Shown here piece by piece: positions 43,400-51,869 of a DNA stretch of 64,000 nt. The notes under the pieces are model-generated. The model was not told the origin of the DNA, made no database searches, and saw only the letters and a program-made list of their open reading frames with translations. This stretch comes from MGBC131033 sp910585655 (GTDB lineage: Bacteria; Bacillota; Clostridia; Lachnospirales; Lachnospiraceae). The stretch is taken from positions 123,481-187,480 of the forward strand of contig CATBCG010000071.1 of NCBI GenBank assembly GCA_949502025.1. The letters are read 5' to 3'. The first letter of the stretch is position 1. Each line of letters starts with the position of its first letter. The position numbers and the translations under genes were made by a program.

Positions 43400-45352
43400 T
43401 TACTCCTCAATCCAGGAATAGATCAGCTGGGATTCTAACTCCCACAAAGCAGACTTGATTCCTGTATAGCCTTTCAGCTTTGCATTATAGAAATCAAAGT
43501 ACTGGTTTGCATACAGCGGAAGATCTGGTAAGATCTCGTTGTATCTCTTCTGGAATGCAAGCCATTTCTCCAGATAAGCTTCGTCGTCTCCAGCCGGAAC
43601 TCTTACCATTTCAGCAGCCAAAGTTGCCAATTGCTCATCTGAAATCAGGTTCCGGTTGCTGTCGCCGCCTGGCTTATAGGTTTCAGTCCAGTTATTGACA
43701 GGAGTAAAACCAACGCCCATGTTATACATGTTGTAATTGTTTTCCTGAAGCTGATAGTAGTTGTTGATCAACTCGTTGAAGCTGACAACTGTCTGATTGA
43801 TCTGCATACCAGCTGCAGCCGTATCCTCACCGTTTGCCAGCATGGTAGCCAATAAGTCAGATACCGAGTTCTTTTCGGAAGAACACCACTCTAAAATCAG
43901 AGGCATCAGAGTACCGTCGTCTAACTTCTTATAACGAATACCGGAAGTATAATCGTTTCCGTCCTTATCGTATACCCAGCCGCCTGCTTCCAACTCGCTG
44001 ATAGCAGATTCCAAACTCTTGTTATACATATTCAGAGCGCCGATTTCTTCCTCCGCTTCTTCTACCATCCACTGGCATACGCCATATAAGCCATGTGCTA
44101 CTAAGCCATGTCCACCTGTGATAGTACGGCAGAAATCATTTCGATCTAACAGATAAGCAACTGCACGACGAACCTCTTCAAACTGAGTCGGTCCTCTGTC
44201 ACAGATAAAGATCAAACGTCCAAAACCGTTTCTTGCATATTCTTCATAGTTGTGAGTTCCGGCGTCTACCAGGTCAAGACCTGCATTGATTTCATCGCCT
44301 TCCATTACACCAGTCAGCATATCTACACCGCCGGTAGCAAGCTCATCCATCATAGTCTCGGAAATAACATACTTATACAGAACAGTCTCAATATAAGGCT
44401 TCTGTCCCTCAAAGTTTCCGGTATATTCCGGATTGATCTTTAAGGTATAAGTATTACTTGTCTCATCATAGTTGTCAACCATATATGGACCAGAGAACGC
44501 ATCCAGGTGCATCCGGTAATTCTCTACCTGTTCCTTTACATTTGCTGTCGTAAAAGTATCGGTAAAGTAGCAGCCTTCTCCGTCATCTATGATATCGACA
44601 TCCGCCGGCATCCAGCCCTTCATATAAGATGGACTATAGCCAGCCAGAGCGTCTTCAAAATAGAACGGAAGCTGAGAAGCATCAATCGTAATGGCAAATT
44701 CATAATCACCTAACAGACGAACGCCTGGGAATACCTTGGACTCGCCAGTGCTGAATGCTTCCCATCCTTTCAGATAATAACCGGATGTATTATCCTGTGC
44801 GCCCAATTCTACTAATACCGGGCTGGAGAAAAACATTAAATGAAATGCGTAATCTTTTGCGGTAATCGGCTCGCCGTTACTCCACTTCATATTTTCCTGA
44901 AGCTTATACGTAACCGTCATAGAACCGTCTTCGTTGTTTACTTTTTCCATCTTTTCTACAACATTTGGATTTTCTACATACTGTCCGTCCCTGTTAATCT
45001 CCAGGGTACCAGCACCAAATACTACCTGATATACAAAGTAATCAGAAGCGTTATTGGTCCAATATGGATATACATCACCATTGGACTGAGTAACATCACC
45101 GATGATCAACTGCCCGCCTACCGTCGGGGTACCTGCTACATCGTCGCCCTCCGGAGTGGTATTATCTGTGTTGTCTTCCCCTTCCGGGGTAGTGTCATCC
45201 GGAGTATTTGTATCATCCGGGGTAGTGTTGTCCTGTTCCTGATTGTCCGGGTTAGCATTGTTATTGTTGTTGTTATTTTTCTTATCTCCACAAGCAACAA
45301 GAGAAAATACCATAGCCATCATCAGGACAAGAGCTAATACTTTCTTTTTCAT
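43400..45352 (-). CDS. oppA: Oligopeptide-binding lipoprotein OppA-like (SBP family 5)
   Basis: 650 residues. Signal peptide with lipobox (MVFSLVACG; Cys21 lipidated), an Asn/Asp/Thr/Pro-rich linker of about 60 residues, then the family 5 fold (MKWSNGEPITAKDYAFHLMF and VRRAVAYLLDRNDFCR are typical). It captures peptides outside the membrane and delivers them to OppBC. Ribosome site AAAGGAGG. First gene of the operon, with a consensus promoter and a leader of about 230 nt. Confidence 0.95.
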   Translation of the reverse strand: MKKKVLALVLMMAMVFSLVACGDKKNNNNNNNANPDNQEQDNTTPDDTNTPDDTTPEGEDNTDNTTPEGDDVAGTPTVGGQLIIGDVTQSNGDVYPYWTNNASDYFVYQVVFGAGTLEINRDGQYVENPNVVEKMEKVNNEDGSMTVTYKLQENMKWSNGEPITAKDYAFHLMFFSSPVLVELGAQDNTSGYYLKGWEAFSTGESKVFPGVRLLGDYEFAITIDASQLPFYFEDALAGYSPSYMKGWMPADVDIIDDGEGCYFTDTFTTANVKEQVENYRMHLDAFSGPYMVDNYDETSNTYTLKINPEYTGNFEGQKPYIETVLYKYVISETMMDELATGGVDMLTGVMEGDEINAGLDLVDAGTHNYEEYARNGFGRLIFICDRGPTQFEEVRRAVAYLLDRNDFCRTITGGHGLVAHGLYGVCQWMVEEAEEEIGALNMYNKSLESAISELEAGGWVYDKDGNDYTSGIRYKKLDDGTLMPLILEWCSSEKNSVSDLLATMLANGEDTAAAGMQINQTVVSFNELINNYYQLQENNYNMYNMGVGFTPVNNWTETYKPGGDSNRNLISDEQLATLAAEMVRVPAGDDEAYLEKWLAFQKRYNEILPDLPLYANQYFDFYNAKLKGYTGIKSALWELESQLIYSWIEE

Positions 45353-45505
45353 AAAAGAACTTCCTCCTTTATATATTTTTTGTCATGTCACGCAAAACTA
45401 TACAACTGCGCGGTGTGGAGGCAAAGCGCCGGAAAACTCTATGGCGTCGTATGCTATGTAAAAGCACCTGTTAAACGAAAAGCGTAGAAAATACAAAAGG
45501 GAGCA

Positions 45506-45535
45506 TTACTTATGAAAAGCCCCATTGATTCCCAT
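45506..45535 (-). CDS. Possible 9-residue leader peptide in the opp leader
   Basis: Reads MGINGAFHK then stop, with GAGGTG ending 4 nt before ATG. Short, so this may be chance; no attenuator structure is obvious after it. Confidence 0.25.
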   Translation of the reverse strand: MGINGAFHK

Positions 45536-45590
45536 ACGCACCTCACTAACACTATGTCATTTTACGTCACACAAAAACCTGACAAAAAGT

Positions 45591-45619
45591 ATTATATAGA
45601 CTACCCTGGTAATTGTCAA
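45591..45619 (-). promoter_or_regulatory. Consensus promoter of the opp operon
   Basis: Minus strand TTGACA (45614-45619), 17-bp spacer, TATAAT (45591-45596): a perfect sigma-A consensus, fitting strong expression of the binding protein. Confidence 0.85.
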
Positions 45620-45681
45620 GGATTTTCGCAAAAAAGTTTTTCTGGCAAATACAAATGTCTGTCTAGCGTGGACGAGAAAAC

Positions 45682-47493
45682 CTACAGCTCTCTTGTCTGC
45701 TCCTTTAGCCATTCTGCTTCCTCCGGCTCTAAATACGGAGAAATCTTTTCATAGACCTTTTTGTGATAGTCGTTTAGCTGCCGGATATCCTCCGGGCTTA
45801 AATAAGTCGTATCGATTCCTTCTAAATCAATCGGAGCGCAGGTAATCACCTCAAACTGCATAAACTGACCATATTCGTTCTTTTCTGCCTTTTGGCATAC
45901 CAGTTCGTTTTCAATCCGGATACCATGACTGTTTTCGATGTAAACACCTGGCTCGTCGGTCGTCACCATACCTTCTTCTAATATAGCTCCGTCCTCCCGT
46001 TCCGGCACCCGTTTCCAGCGGAAGCCGTTCGGTCCTTCGTGGACATTTAACAGATAGCCTACACCATGCCCCGTCCCGCAGCGGTAATCAATCCCTAAGT
46101 TCCAAAGCGGCGCGCGGCAGAGAATGTCCAGCGTTCTTCCCTTACAGCCGTATAAAAACTTAGCATTGGCAAGATTTAGCATCCCCTTCGCTACCAGCGT
46201 ATAATGCTTTTTCCACTCTGCAGGAATCGGTCCTAACACAAAGGTTCTGGTAATATCCGTCGTCCCTTCGTAATACTGCCCTCCGGAATCTACCAAAAGC
46301 AGCCCCTCCGGCTTTAGCTCGGCGTTGCTTTCGTCGGAAGCAGAATAGTGCATCATCGCCGCATTGGCATTGTAGGCGGAAATCGTATGAAAGCTAGGTT
46401 CGATAAAGCCTTCCTGCTCTCTCCTTAGCCCCTCTAAATAATCCGCCGCGCTGATTTCCGTTATAGATATCTTTCCGACGTTTTTTTTCAGCCAATACAT
46501 AAATTTCGTTACGGCAACTCCGTCTTTGATATGGGAGCGGCGCAGGTTTTCTACTTCTACCGGATTTTTTACCGCCTTTGCCAGGGTAGTCGGGTTAGGC
46601 TGGTCGATTATCGTAGTTTCCTTTGGAAGATTCCGGTAAATCGCATAATTTACTCTGGCTTTACACAGCCAGACGCGGCTTTTTTCCGGCAGCTCCTTGA
46701 CATAGTGGTAAATACTGTCATACGGGCGTACCTGAATCCGGTTTTCTGCCAGCTCCTGCCGAATGGTTTCATCTAATACAGACTCCTCTAAAAACAGATA
46801 TCCACCCTCTGTTTCCTCCACGTCGTCTGCTGCTATCACGGCATAAGCCAGTACGACCGGATTGTATGGAATATCATGCCCGCGGATGTTAAACAGCCAG
46901 GCAATATCATCTAACGACGTCAAAATCAGATAATCTGCCGATTCCCCCGCGAGTTCCCGACGCAGATCCGAAAGCTTTTCCCGGCTGCTTTTTCCGGAAT
47001 ACTGCTCCTTTAGGAAAAAAGCCGGTTCAGCCGAAAGCCCTGGGCGATCCGCCCAAAGTATGTCTGCCAAATCTTTGCCATAGGAAATCTCCGCCTGCTT
47101 TCGCGCCAATTTCTGCTCCAGGTTCTCTCCCATCCGGCTGTTGATCACACGACCGTCAAAACCAAGCCTTCCGCCATCCGGCAGTTTTTCCACGATAAAT
47201 TCTTCTACCGTCGGCACTCCCTCTTCTCCCATCCGGTAAAGAGTAATCCCGCTTCCGGCAAGCTGTCGCTCCGCCTGAAGATAATACCTTCCGTCCGTCC
47301 ACAGCCCGGCTTCCGTCTGCGTTACTACCAACGTCCCTGCCGATCCGGTAAAGCCGGATAAAAACTTCCGTACGGCAAAATGCTCTCCGGCATATTCCGA
47401 TTCGTGAAAATCCGCCGTCGGCACCAGATAGATATCCATTCCCTCCTGCGCCATCTCGTTACGCAGGGCTTCTATCCTCTCTTTTACATCCAT
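45682..47493 (-). CDS. pepP: Xaa-Pro aminopeptidase, M24B family (three-domain type)
   Basis: 603 residues, the length of the long three-domain aminopeptidase P. Two creatinase-like domains (1-300) precede the M24 domain; metal ligands lie in LLLVDSGGQYYEGTTDITRT (two Asp), GTGHGVGYLLNVHEGP (His), and TTDEPGVYIENSHGIRIENE (two Glu). It removes N-terminal residues in front of proline in the cytoplasm. Its position just upstream of the opp operon suggests use of imported peptides. 14 nt after the CBS-ACT gene. Confidence 0.95.
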   Translation of the reverse strand: MDVKERIEALRNEMAQEGMDIYLVPTADFHESEYAGEHFAVRKFLSGFTGSAGTLVVTQTEAGLWTDGRYYLQAERQLAGSGITLYRMGEEGVPTVEEFIVEKLPDGGRLGFDGRVINSRMGENLEQKLARKQAEISYGKDLADILWADRPGLSAEPAFFLKEQYSGKSSREKLSDLRRELAGESADYLILTSLDDIAWLFNIRGHDIPYNPVVLAYAVIAADDVEETEGGYLFLEESVLDETIRQELAENRIQVRPYDSIYHYVKELPEKSRVWLCKARVNYAIYRNLPKETTIIDQPNPTTLAKAVKNPVEVENLRRSHIKDGVAVTKFMYWLKKNVGKISITEISAADYLEGLRREQEGFIEPSFHTISAYNANAAMMHYSASDESNAELKPEGLLLVDSGGQYYEGTTDITRTFVLGPIPAEWKKHYTLVAKGMLNLANAKFLYGCKGRTLDILCRAPLWNLGIDYRCGTGHGVGYLLNVHEGPNGFRWKRVPEREDGAILEEGMVTTDEPGVYIENSHGIRIENELVCQKAEKNEYGQFMQFEVITCAPIDLEGIDTTYLSPEDIRQLNDYHKKVYEKISPYLEPEEAEWLKEQTREL

Positions 47494-47507
47494 CCTTCTT
47501 TGCCTCC

Positions 47508-48149
47508 CTATTCTTCCTTTGCAGGAATCACCTGCCGGACGTCAAAATCTTTCTTTTTTAAGGCGGTGACTATCCGCTCTAGCTTTGGGCATTCGATTTT
47601 AAAGGTTACTTCCTGAACCCCGAACAGATCCGTATCCCGCTGATGGACGTTTTTGATATTTCCATCATTTTTGGCAATGATATCTGCCATTTCCGCTAGC
47701 TTCCCTTTAAAATCATGCGCCATCACAATCACTGTATGGTACTTACCGGGACCGGATATCTTTTGATATTCCTTAAAGATAGCCTGATACGTAACAATCC
47801 CTGCAAGCTCCTCTTTTTCATCCAATACCGGAATAAACGGCGCTTTCGATCCAATAAACAGCTCTGCCGCCTCAACAATCCGTGTATTTTCACGAACGGT
47901 CATCAGCTTTGTCCGGATAAAGGAACGAACCGATCGGGACAAAAATTCCTGCCTGTCCACCTGCTCTTCTTTAAAATACTGCTCATATACATAACGTTTT
48001 GATAAAATGCCAAATACCTTCTTCCCCTCCACAACCGGCAGAGAAAGCAGACCGTTTTCGTCAATCAGTTTCAGCGCTTCGGCTATCGTATCGTCTGCCT
48101 GGATACATTTTGTCTTGCTTTTTGGAATCATAATAACCTTTACCTTCAT
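47508..48149 (-). CDS. CBS-domain and ACT-domain protein
   Basis: 213 residues. Two CBS motifs (DTIAEALKLIDENGLLSLPV, about 20-70, and ENTRIVEAAELFIGSKAPFI, about 85-135) and a C-terminal ACT domain (YHTVIVMAHDFKGKLAEMAD, about 142-200). This is the AcuB-like architecture that senses adenylates and amino acids. The ATG at 48149 is 8 nt after AGGAGG. Precedes the M24 peptidase in the same unit. No catalytic domain. Confidence 0.88.
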   Translation of the reverse strand: MKVKVIMIPKSKTKCIQADDTIAEALKLIDENGLLSLPVVEGKKVFGILSKRYVYEQYFKEEQVDRQEFLSRSVRSFIRTKLMTVRENTRIVEAAELFIGSKAPFIPVLDEKEELAGIVTYQAIFKEYQKISGPGKYHTVIVMAHDFKGKLAEMADIIAKNDGNIKNVHQRDTDLFGVQEVTFKIECPKLERIVTALKKKDFDVRQVIPAKEE

Positions 48150-48292
48150 CACTATGTCCTCCTTTTCCTTATAACTATGTCAATCAGCAGTTTTACATGC
48201 CAACAAAACCCTTCTAACGAAATTATAGATCACCTGGCTTTTTTGTACAAGTAGTATTTCTATTTTTCTTGGAAACCAGTCAAGCCCTGCCA

Positions 48293-48301
48293 CATATAAT
48301 A
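48293..48301 (+). promoter_or_regulatory. Possible sigma-K promoter (-10) of the Cys/Gly-rich gene
   Basis: CATATAATA fits the sigma-K -10 pattern CATANNNTA; the expected AC element lies 16 bp upstream at 48275-48276. No sigma-A -35 box at 17 bp from the embedded TATAAT. Confidence 0.5.
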
Positions 48302-48332
48302 CAGTGTAATCAATCAATATGGAGGATTTATC

Positions 48333-48575
48333 ATGAGTGATTTAGCAGCAACCAACTGTGGCGGCGGATGTGGATGTGAGGGAGGCGGCAATAGCTGTCT
48401 GTGGCTTATCCTGATCTTATTGTTCTGCGGCGGATGCGGTGGCAATTTCGGCAACCTCTGCGGCGGCAACGACTGCGGATGCGGCGGCGGATGCGGTGGC
48501 AACGGTGGCGGCACCAGCTTGATTTGGATTCTGATCCTGCTGTGCTGCTGCGGTGGCAACGGTAGCTTCTGCTAA
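48333..48575 (+). CDS. Small Cys/Gly-rich protein, HCB-13-like, probable spore surface protein
   Basis: 80 residues with two repeats, each a Gly/Cys/Asn cluster followed by a hydrophobic stretch (CLWLILILLFCGG; LIWILILLCCCGG). 15 or so Cys and over 25 Gly. It resembles clostridial proteins annotated as chorion class high-cysteine HCB protein 13. The sigma-K-like promoter suggests a mother-cell product for coat or crust, cross-linked through Cys. Ribosome site GGAGG, and its own terminator. Confidence 0.8.
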   Translation: MSDLAATNCGGGCGCEGGGNSCLWLILILLFCGGCGGNFGNLCGGNDCGCGGGCGGNGGGTSLIWILILLCCCGGNGSFC

Positions 48576-48586
48576 AAGCAGGCGAG

Positions 48587-48621
48587 TTCCGGCAGGTGCG
48601 AAAGCGCCTGCCGGAATTTTT
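48587..48621 (+). terminator. Intrinsic terminator of the Cys/Gly-rich gene
   Basis: Perfect 10-bp stem TTCCGGCAGG (48587-48596) with CCTGCCGGAA (48607-48616), followed by TTTTT. Confidence 0.92.
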
Positions 48622-48624
48622 CTA

Positions 48625-48695
48625 GTTGAAAAAGAATTCCACTTTTTGGAATTCTCGCACCGAGCGCGGTTGTCTTACGGCAACATCTTCCATTC
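48625..48695 (-). repeat. 71-nt interspersed repeat, copy B
   Basis: Same two-hairpin unit as 20074-20144 with 4 differences, in opposite orientation. It follows the minus-strand gene at 48718-48942. Confidence 0.9.
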
Positions 48696-48702
48696 ATATA
48701 AG

Positions 48703-48734
48703 AAAAAGTCGGGCGGCTTACTGCTGCCCGGCTT
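48703..48734 (-). terminator. Hairpin at the end of the 74-residue gene
   Basis: Arms 48726-48734 and 48706-48714 (one mismatch), followed on the minus strand by CTTTTTC; it overlaps the stop codon region. Confidence 0.6.
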
Positions 48735-48942
48735 TTTCTTCGGCTTTCCATCGCCAAAAGCGTTTCAAACATTCTTCACATTCTGTATCAATTTCATAAA
48801 TCGTATTGTCCTCCATCACCAGCTCCGTCCGGTTCCGCGCTCTTTCCTCCGGCACCGCCTCGGCAGCCTCCTGTTTCTTTTGATCTTCCTTCATTTTATT
48901 TCTGAAAAAACGATATTCTTCATAATCTTGAAAATGTATCAT
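48718..48942 (-). CDS. Small charged hypothetical protein
   Basis: 74 residues, rich in Glu, Lys and Arg, with a CEEC motif (TECEECLKRFWRW) near the C-terminus. No membrane segment. The ribosome site is weak, so the gene is less certain than its neighbours; its terminator and the divergent arrangement with aroC support it. Not recognised. Confidence 0.5.
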   Translation of the reverse strand: MIHFQDYEEYRFFRNKMKEDQKKQEAAEAVPEERARNRTELVMEDNTIYEIDTECEECLKRFWRWKAEEKAGQQ

Positions 48943-48952
48943 AGCTGTCTAC

Positions 48953-48981
48953 TTGCTTCCTGCCTACAGATGATATATTAT
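48953..48981 (+). promoter_or_regulatory. Possible promoter of aroC
   Basis: TTGCTT (48953-48958), 17-bp spacer, TATTAT (48976-48981). Confidence 0.4.
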
Positions 48982-49028
48982 ATATATGAATGAAAAAAAC
49001 ACAATGCTACTAGAGAGGAGTTGTTTTT

Positions 49029-50177
49029 ATGTCTGGTTCCAGTTTTGGCACCTTATTTCGGATCACCACCTGGGGAGAATCACACGGACCTGCTCTGGGA
49101 GTGGTGATAGACGGCTGTCCGGCAGGGATTCCCCTTACCGAGCAGGACATACAGCCCTATATGGATCGGCGTAAGCCAGGGCAGACCCGCTATACCACTC
49201 CCAGAAAAGAAAGCGATACGGTAGAGTTATTATCCGGTATTTTTGAAGGGAAAACCACCGGTACCCCGATTTCTGTTCTGGTACGCAATACCAACCAGCA
49301 GTCAAAAGATTATTCCCACCTGGAGTCCGTCTATCGTCCGGGGCATGCAGACTATACCTTTGACGCAAAATACGGCATACGAGACTACCGTGGAGGCGGA
49401 CGTTCCTCCGGCAGAGAAACACTTGCACGGGTCGCCGCCGGAGCCATCGCCGCCCGTCTGCTTTCGGAGCTTGGGATTGATGTCCTCGCTTATACCGCCG
49501 CAATCGGTCCTGTTTCCCTTCCGCAGCCGCAGACAGAAAACGGCTTGATCCGCCGAGAGGATGTTATTGCCAGTCCGCTTTATCTGCCTGACCCTGCCGC
49601 CAGCAAGGAAGCAGAAGCCTATTTGCTTAACCAAATACAGCAGCAGGATTCTGCCGGCGGTATCATCGCCTGCCAAGTAACGGGACTTCCTGCCGGAATC
49701 GGAGAACCGGTCTTTGACAAGCTAGACGCTTGTCTTGCCAAAGCAGTCCTTTCCATCGGCGCCGTCAAGGGCGTGGAATTTGGGACAGGCTTTCATGCGG
49801 CAGCTATGACCGGATCCGAGCATAACGATGCCTTTTGCCAAATCGACGGTAAGATCAGCAAGCGTACCAACCACGCCGGCGGCGTATTAGGCGGTATGAG
49901 CGACGGCAGCCCTTTGCTGCTTCGAGCCGCTCTAAAACCGACGCCTTCGATTGCCCGCACGCAACAGACCGTTCGCAGCGACGGAACCGAAACCGAGCTG
50001 TCTATCCATGGTCGTCACGATCCCGTTATCGTCCCGCGTGCTGTCGTGGTTGTCGAGGCAATGGTCGCCATCACGTTGGCTGACCTGCTGTTGCAAAACG
50101 CGACTTCCCGTATCAAACAGGTTAAAAAAATCTATTTTTCATTTGCGGCGCAAAAGCCACCGGGCGGCAAGCTGTAA
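49029..50177 (+). CDS. aroC: Chorismate synthase
   Basis: 382 residues. FMN/EPSP signatures: TWGESHGPALGVVIDGCP, PGHADYTFDAKYGIRDYRGGGR, and GVLGGMSDGSP. Converts EPSP to chorismate, the last shared step to aromatic amino acids. The ribosome site GAGAGGAG precedes the ATG. The 3' end overlaps the convergent pstA by 39 nt, so the last 12 codons lie antisense to the pstA end. No other aro genes nearby. Confidence 0.97.
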   Translation: MSGSSFGTLFRITTWGESHGPALGVVIDGCPAGIPLTEQDIQPYMDRRKPGQTRYTTPRKESDTVELLSGIFEGKTTGTPISVLVRNTNQQSKDYSHLESVYRPGHADYTFDAKYGIRDYRGGGRSSGRETLARVAAGAIAARLLSELGIDVLAYTAAIGPVSLPQPQTENGLIRREDVIASPLYLPDPAASKEAEAYLLNQIQQQDSAGGIIACQVTGLPAGIGEPVFDKLDACLAKAVLSIGAVKGVEFGTGFHAAAMTGSEHNDAFCQIDGKISKRTNHAGGVLGGMSDGSPLLLRAALKPTPSIARTQQTVRSDGTETELSIHGRHDPVIVPRAVVVVEAMVAITLADLLLQNATSRIKQVKKIYFSFAAQKPPGGKL

Positions 50178-51014
50178 GACAAATACGAACAATACGAGAA
50201 AGAACGCCAGTCTCCACGTATCGGTATAAAATTCTTCTTTTCCTGCGCCGCCCCGTTCAGAAGAATACAGATAAAGCTGTACTGCCAGCGTTCTGCCGGA
50301 ATCCAACAGTGATTCCGGCATTTTTTCTGCCGTCCCCGAAGTATAAAGCAGCGCTGCCGTTTCTCCTACGATTTTTCCGACTGCCAGCAAAACCCCTGAT
50401 AAAATCCCGGTAGATGCCTCCGGCAGCACCAGCCGGAACAAAACGCTAAGCTTGCCTGCCCCAACGCCTCGTCCTCCTTCCCGCAGTTCTTTCGGCACTT
50501 CTTTTAACGCTTTTTCTGTTGTCTGTACAATCAGCGGCAAGACAACGATGGTCATCGTCAAGCTTCCTGCAAGGATCGAATATCCCATCCGCAGCGTTGT
50601 TACAAAAAACACCATACCAAACAGCCCGTAAAGTACCGACGGGATTCCTGCCAGCAGCTCCATACCAAAGTCAAGCAACTCCGCAATCCTGCTTCCCCTA
50701 CGTTCGTATTCTACCAAAAAAACGGCTGTCCCTATCCCAAAAGGCAGAACAAAAGCCAGACAGACCAATACCATTATCAAGGTGTTGCAGAAAGGAATCC
50801 AAACTTCCTGCCCAACGATCCACTTCTGCCCCTGTATCCCCTTTACACCCCTTATGGCATTCGGAAACAGTCCGGCTATCACTTCTATCAGTTCTCCTGC
50901 CAAGCTTCCTGCCAACATACAGCCAAACAGATAACAGCCGAAAAACAAAGTCAGCAACCCGGCAAAGCAGACGGCAGCTTCCCCCAATACCTCAAAAGTC
51001 TGTTTTTTCTGCAT
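50139..51014 (-). CDS. pstA: Phosphate ABC transporter permease PstA
   Basis: 291 residues, six membrane helices, with the conserved GIPSVLYGLFGMVFFVT and VPKELREGGRGVGAGKLSVLFRLVLP. Forms the channel with PstC. 5 nt after pstC. The gene ends inside the convergent aroC and is not followed by pstB or phoU. Confidence 0.95.
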   Translation of the reverse strand: MQKKQTFEVLGEAAVCFAGLLTLFFGCYLFGCMLAGSLAGELIEVIAGLFPNAIRGVKGIQGQKWIVGQEVWIPFCNTLIMVLVCLAFVLPFGIGTAVFLVEYERRGSRIAELLDFGMELLAGIPSVLYGLFGMVFFVTTLRMGYSILAGSLTMTIVVLPLIVQTTEKALKEVPKELREGGRGVGAGKLSVLFRLVLPEASTGILSGVLLAVGKIVGETAALLYTSGTAEKMPESLLDSGRTLAVQLYLYSSERGGAGKEEFYTDTWRLAFFLVLFVFVLQLAARWLLRRK

Positions 51015-51019
51015 ACCGC

Positions 51020-51847
51020 CTACCTCCTACGCCTCCAAATGATTCCTGCCAACGCTGTCAGCACCAGCAGCACCACCCCCATCACATACAGCATCTGTCT
51101 GTGTAAGCCGACTGCATATCCCATTTCCATAGCAATCCCGGAAGTAAGCGTCCGAATCCCGGAACGAAACCCTCTCGGAAGCAGCGGCTGATTCCCTGCT
51201 ACCATAGAAACCGCCATGGTTTCGCCCATCGCCCGACTGACTGCCAATAAAATTCCGGTTCGCAATCCTTCGTATGCTGCCGGAAGCTCCACCAACCATA
51301 TCGCCCGGATTTTACTAGCGCCAAGCGTCCTTGCTCCCAACAGCCATTCCTGCGGCACTTCCGCTAACGCGCTGCTGCTAACCTCGGCTATCGTAGGAAG
51401 CAGCATAAACGCCAACAAAAGAATAGCAGCAAGCAAGCTGTTCCCGTTCCCGCCAACGCATTCTCTGATAGCCGGCACCAATACCAGCATTCCCCAAAAA
51501 CCGTAGATTACCGAAGGGATACCTGCCAAAACCGCCAGCATCCCCCGATAGAGGGCAGAAAGACCGCGCGGACAATATTCTTTTATGTATACCGCTGCCA
51601 AAATCCCAATCGGCGCTGCCAGCGCTACCGCCCCTCCTGTCACCAGACAAGTTCCGGCTAACATCGGCAGGATCCCATAAGAAGGAGGCATCTCTTCCGG
51701 AGCCCAGCGTCGCCCAAACAGAACCTCTGCAAGCGGAATCTGCAGCAACGCCGGAAACGCTCCGCAAAACAGAAAGCCTGCAAACAACAACAGAAAGCAT
51801 AACGCGCTTCCTGCCAAAAGCCCAAACAGTCCCTTCCCCTCGCCCAT
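51020..51847 (-). CDS. pstC: Phosphate ABC transporter permease PstC
   Basis: 275 residues, six membrane helices, with AGIPSVIYGFWGMLVLVP and EVPQEWLLGARTLGASKIRAIW. Membrane subunit of the phosphate importer. The ribosome site GGAAGGAG is rather far from ATG 51847. Follows the permuted PstS gene by 22 nt. Confidence 0.95.
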   Translation of the reverse strand: MGEGKGLFGLLAGSALCFLLLFAGFLFCGAFPALLQIPLAEVLFGRRWAPEEMPPSYGILPMLAGTCLVTGGAVALAAPIGILAAVYIKEYCPRGLSALYRGMLAVLAGIPSVIYGFWGMLVLVPAIRECVGGNGNSLLAAILLLAFMLLPTIAEVSSSALAEVPQEWLLGARTLGASKIRAIWLVELPAAYEGLRTGILLAVSRAMGETMAVSMVAGNQPLLPRGFRSGIRTLTSGIAMEMGYAVGLHRQMLYVMGVVLLVLTALAGIIWRRRR

Positions 51848-51869
51848 ACTGCAAGTCGGCTCTCCTTCC

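Larger units (their letters stand above)
45353..45681 (-). other. Long 5' leader region of the opp operon
   Basis: Between the M24 peptidase stop and the OppA start. Transcription should start near 45584, leaving about 230 nt untranslated. It contains one possible leader peptide (45506-45535) and otherwise no recognised riboswitch. Confidence 0.55.

Noticed and set aside
45512..45754. Plus-strand ORF of 80 codons with a Ser-His-Thr-His start
   Set aside because: It is antisense to the opp promoter and leader and to the end of the peptidase gene; no family resemblance beyond a chance THL.
48293..48301. Sigma-A promoter for the Cys/Gly-rich gene based on TATAAT
   Set aside because: No acceptable -35 hexamer 16-18 bp upstream, while the sigma-K pattern fits fully.
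48314..48559. Proline-rich minus-strand ORF
   Set aside because: It is the antisense of the Gly/Cys-rich gene (GGC/GGT codons read as Pro); no ribosome site or promoter.
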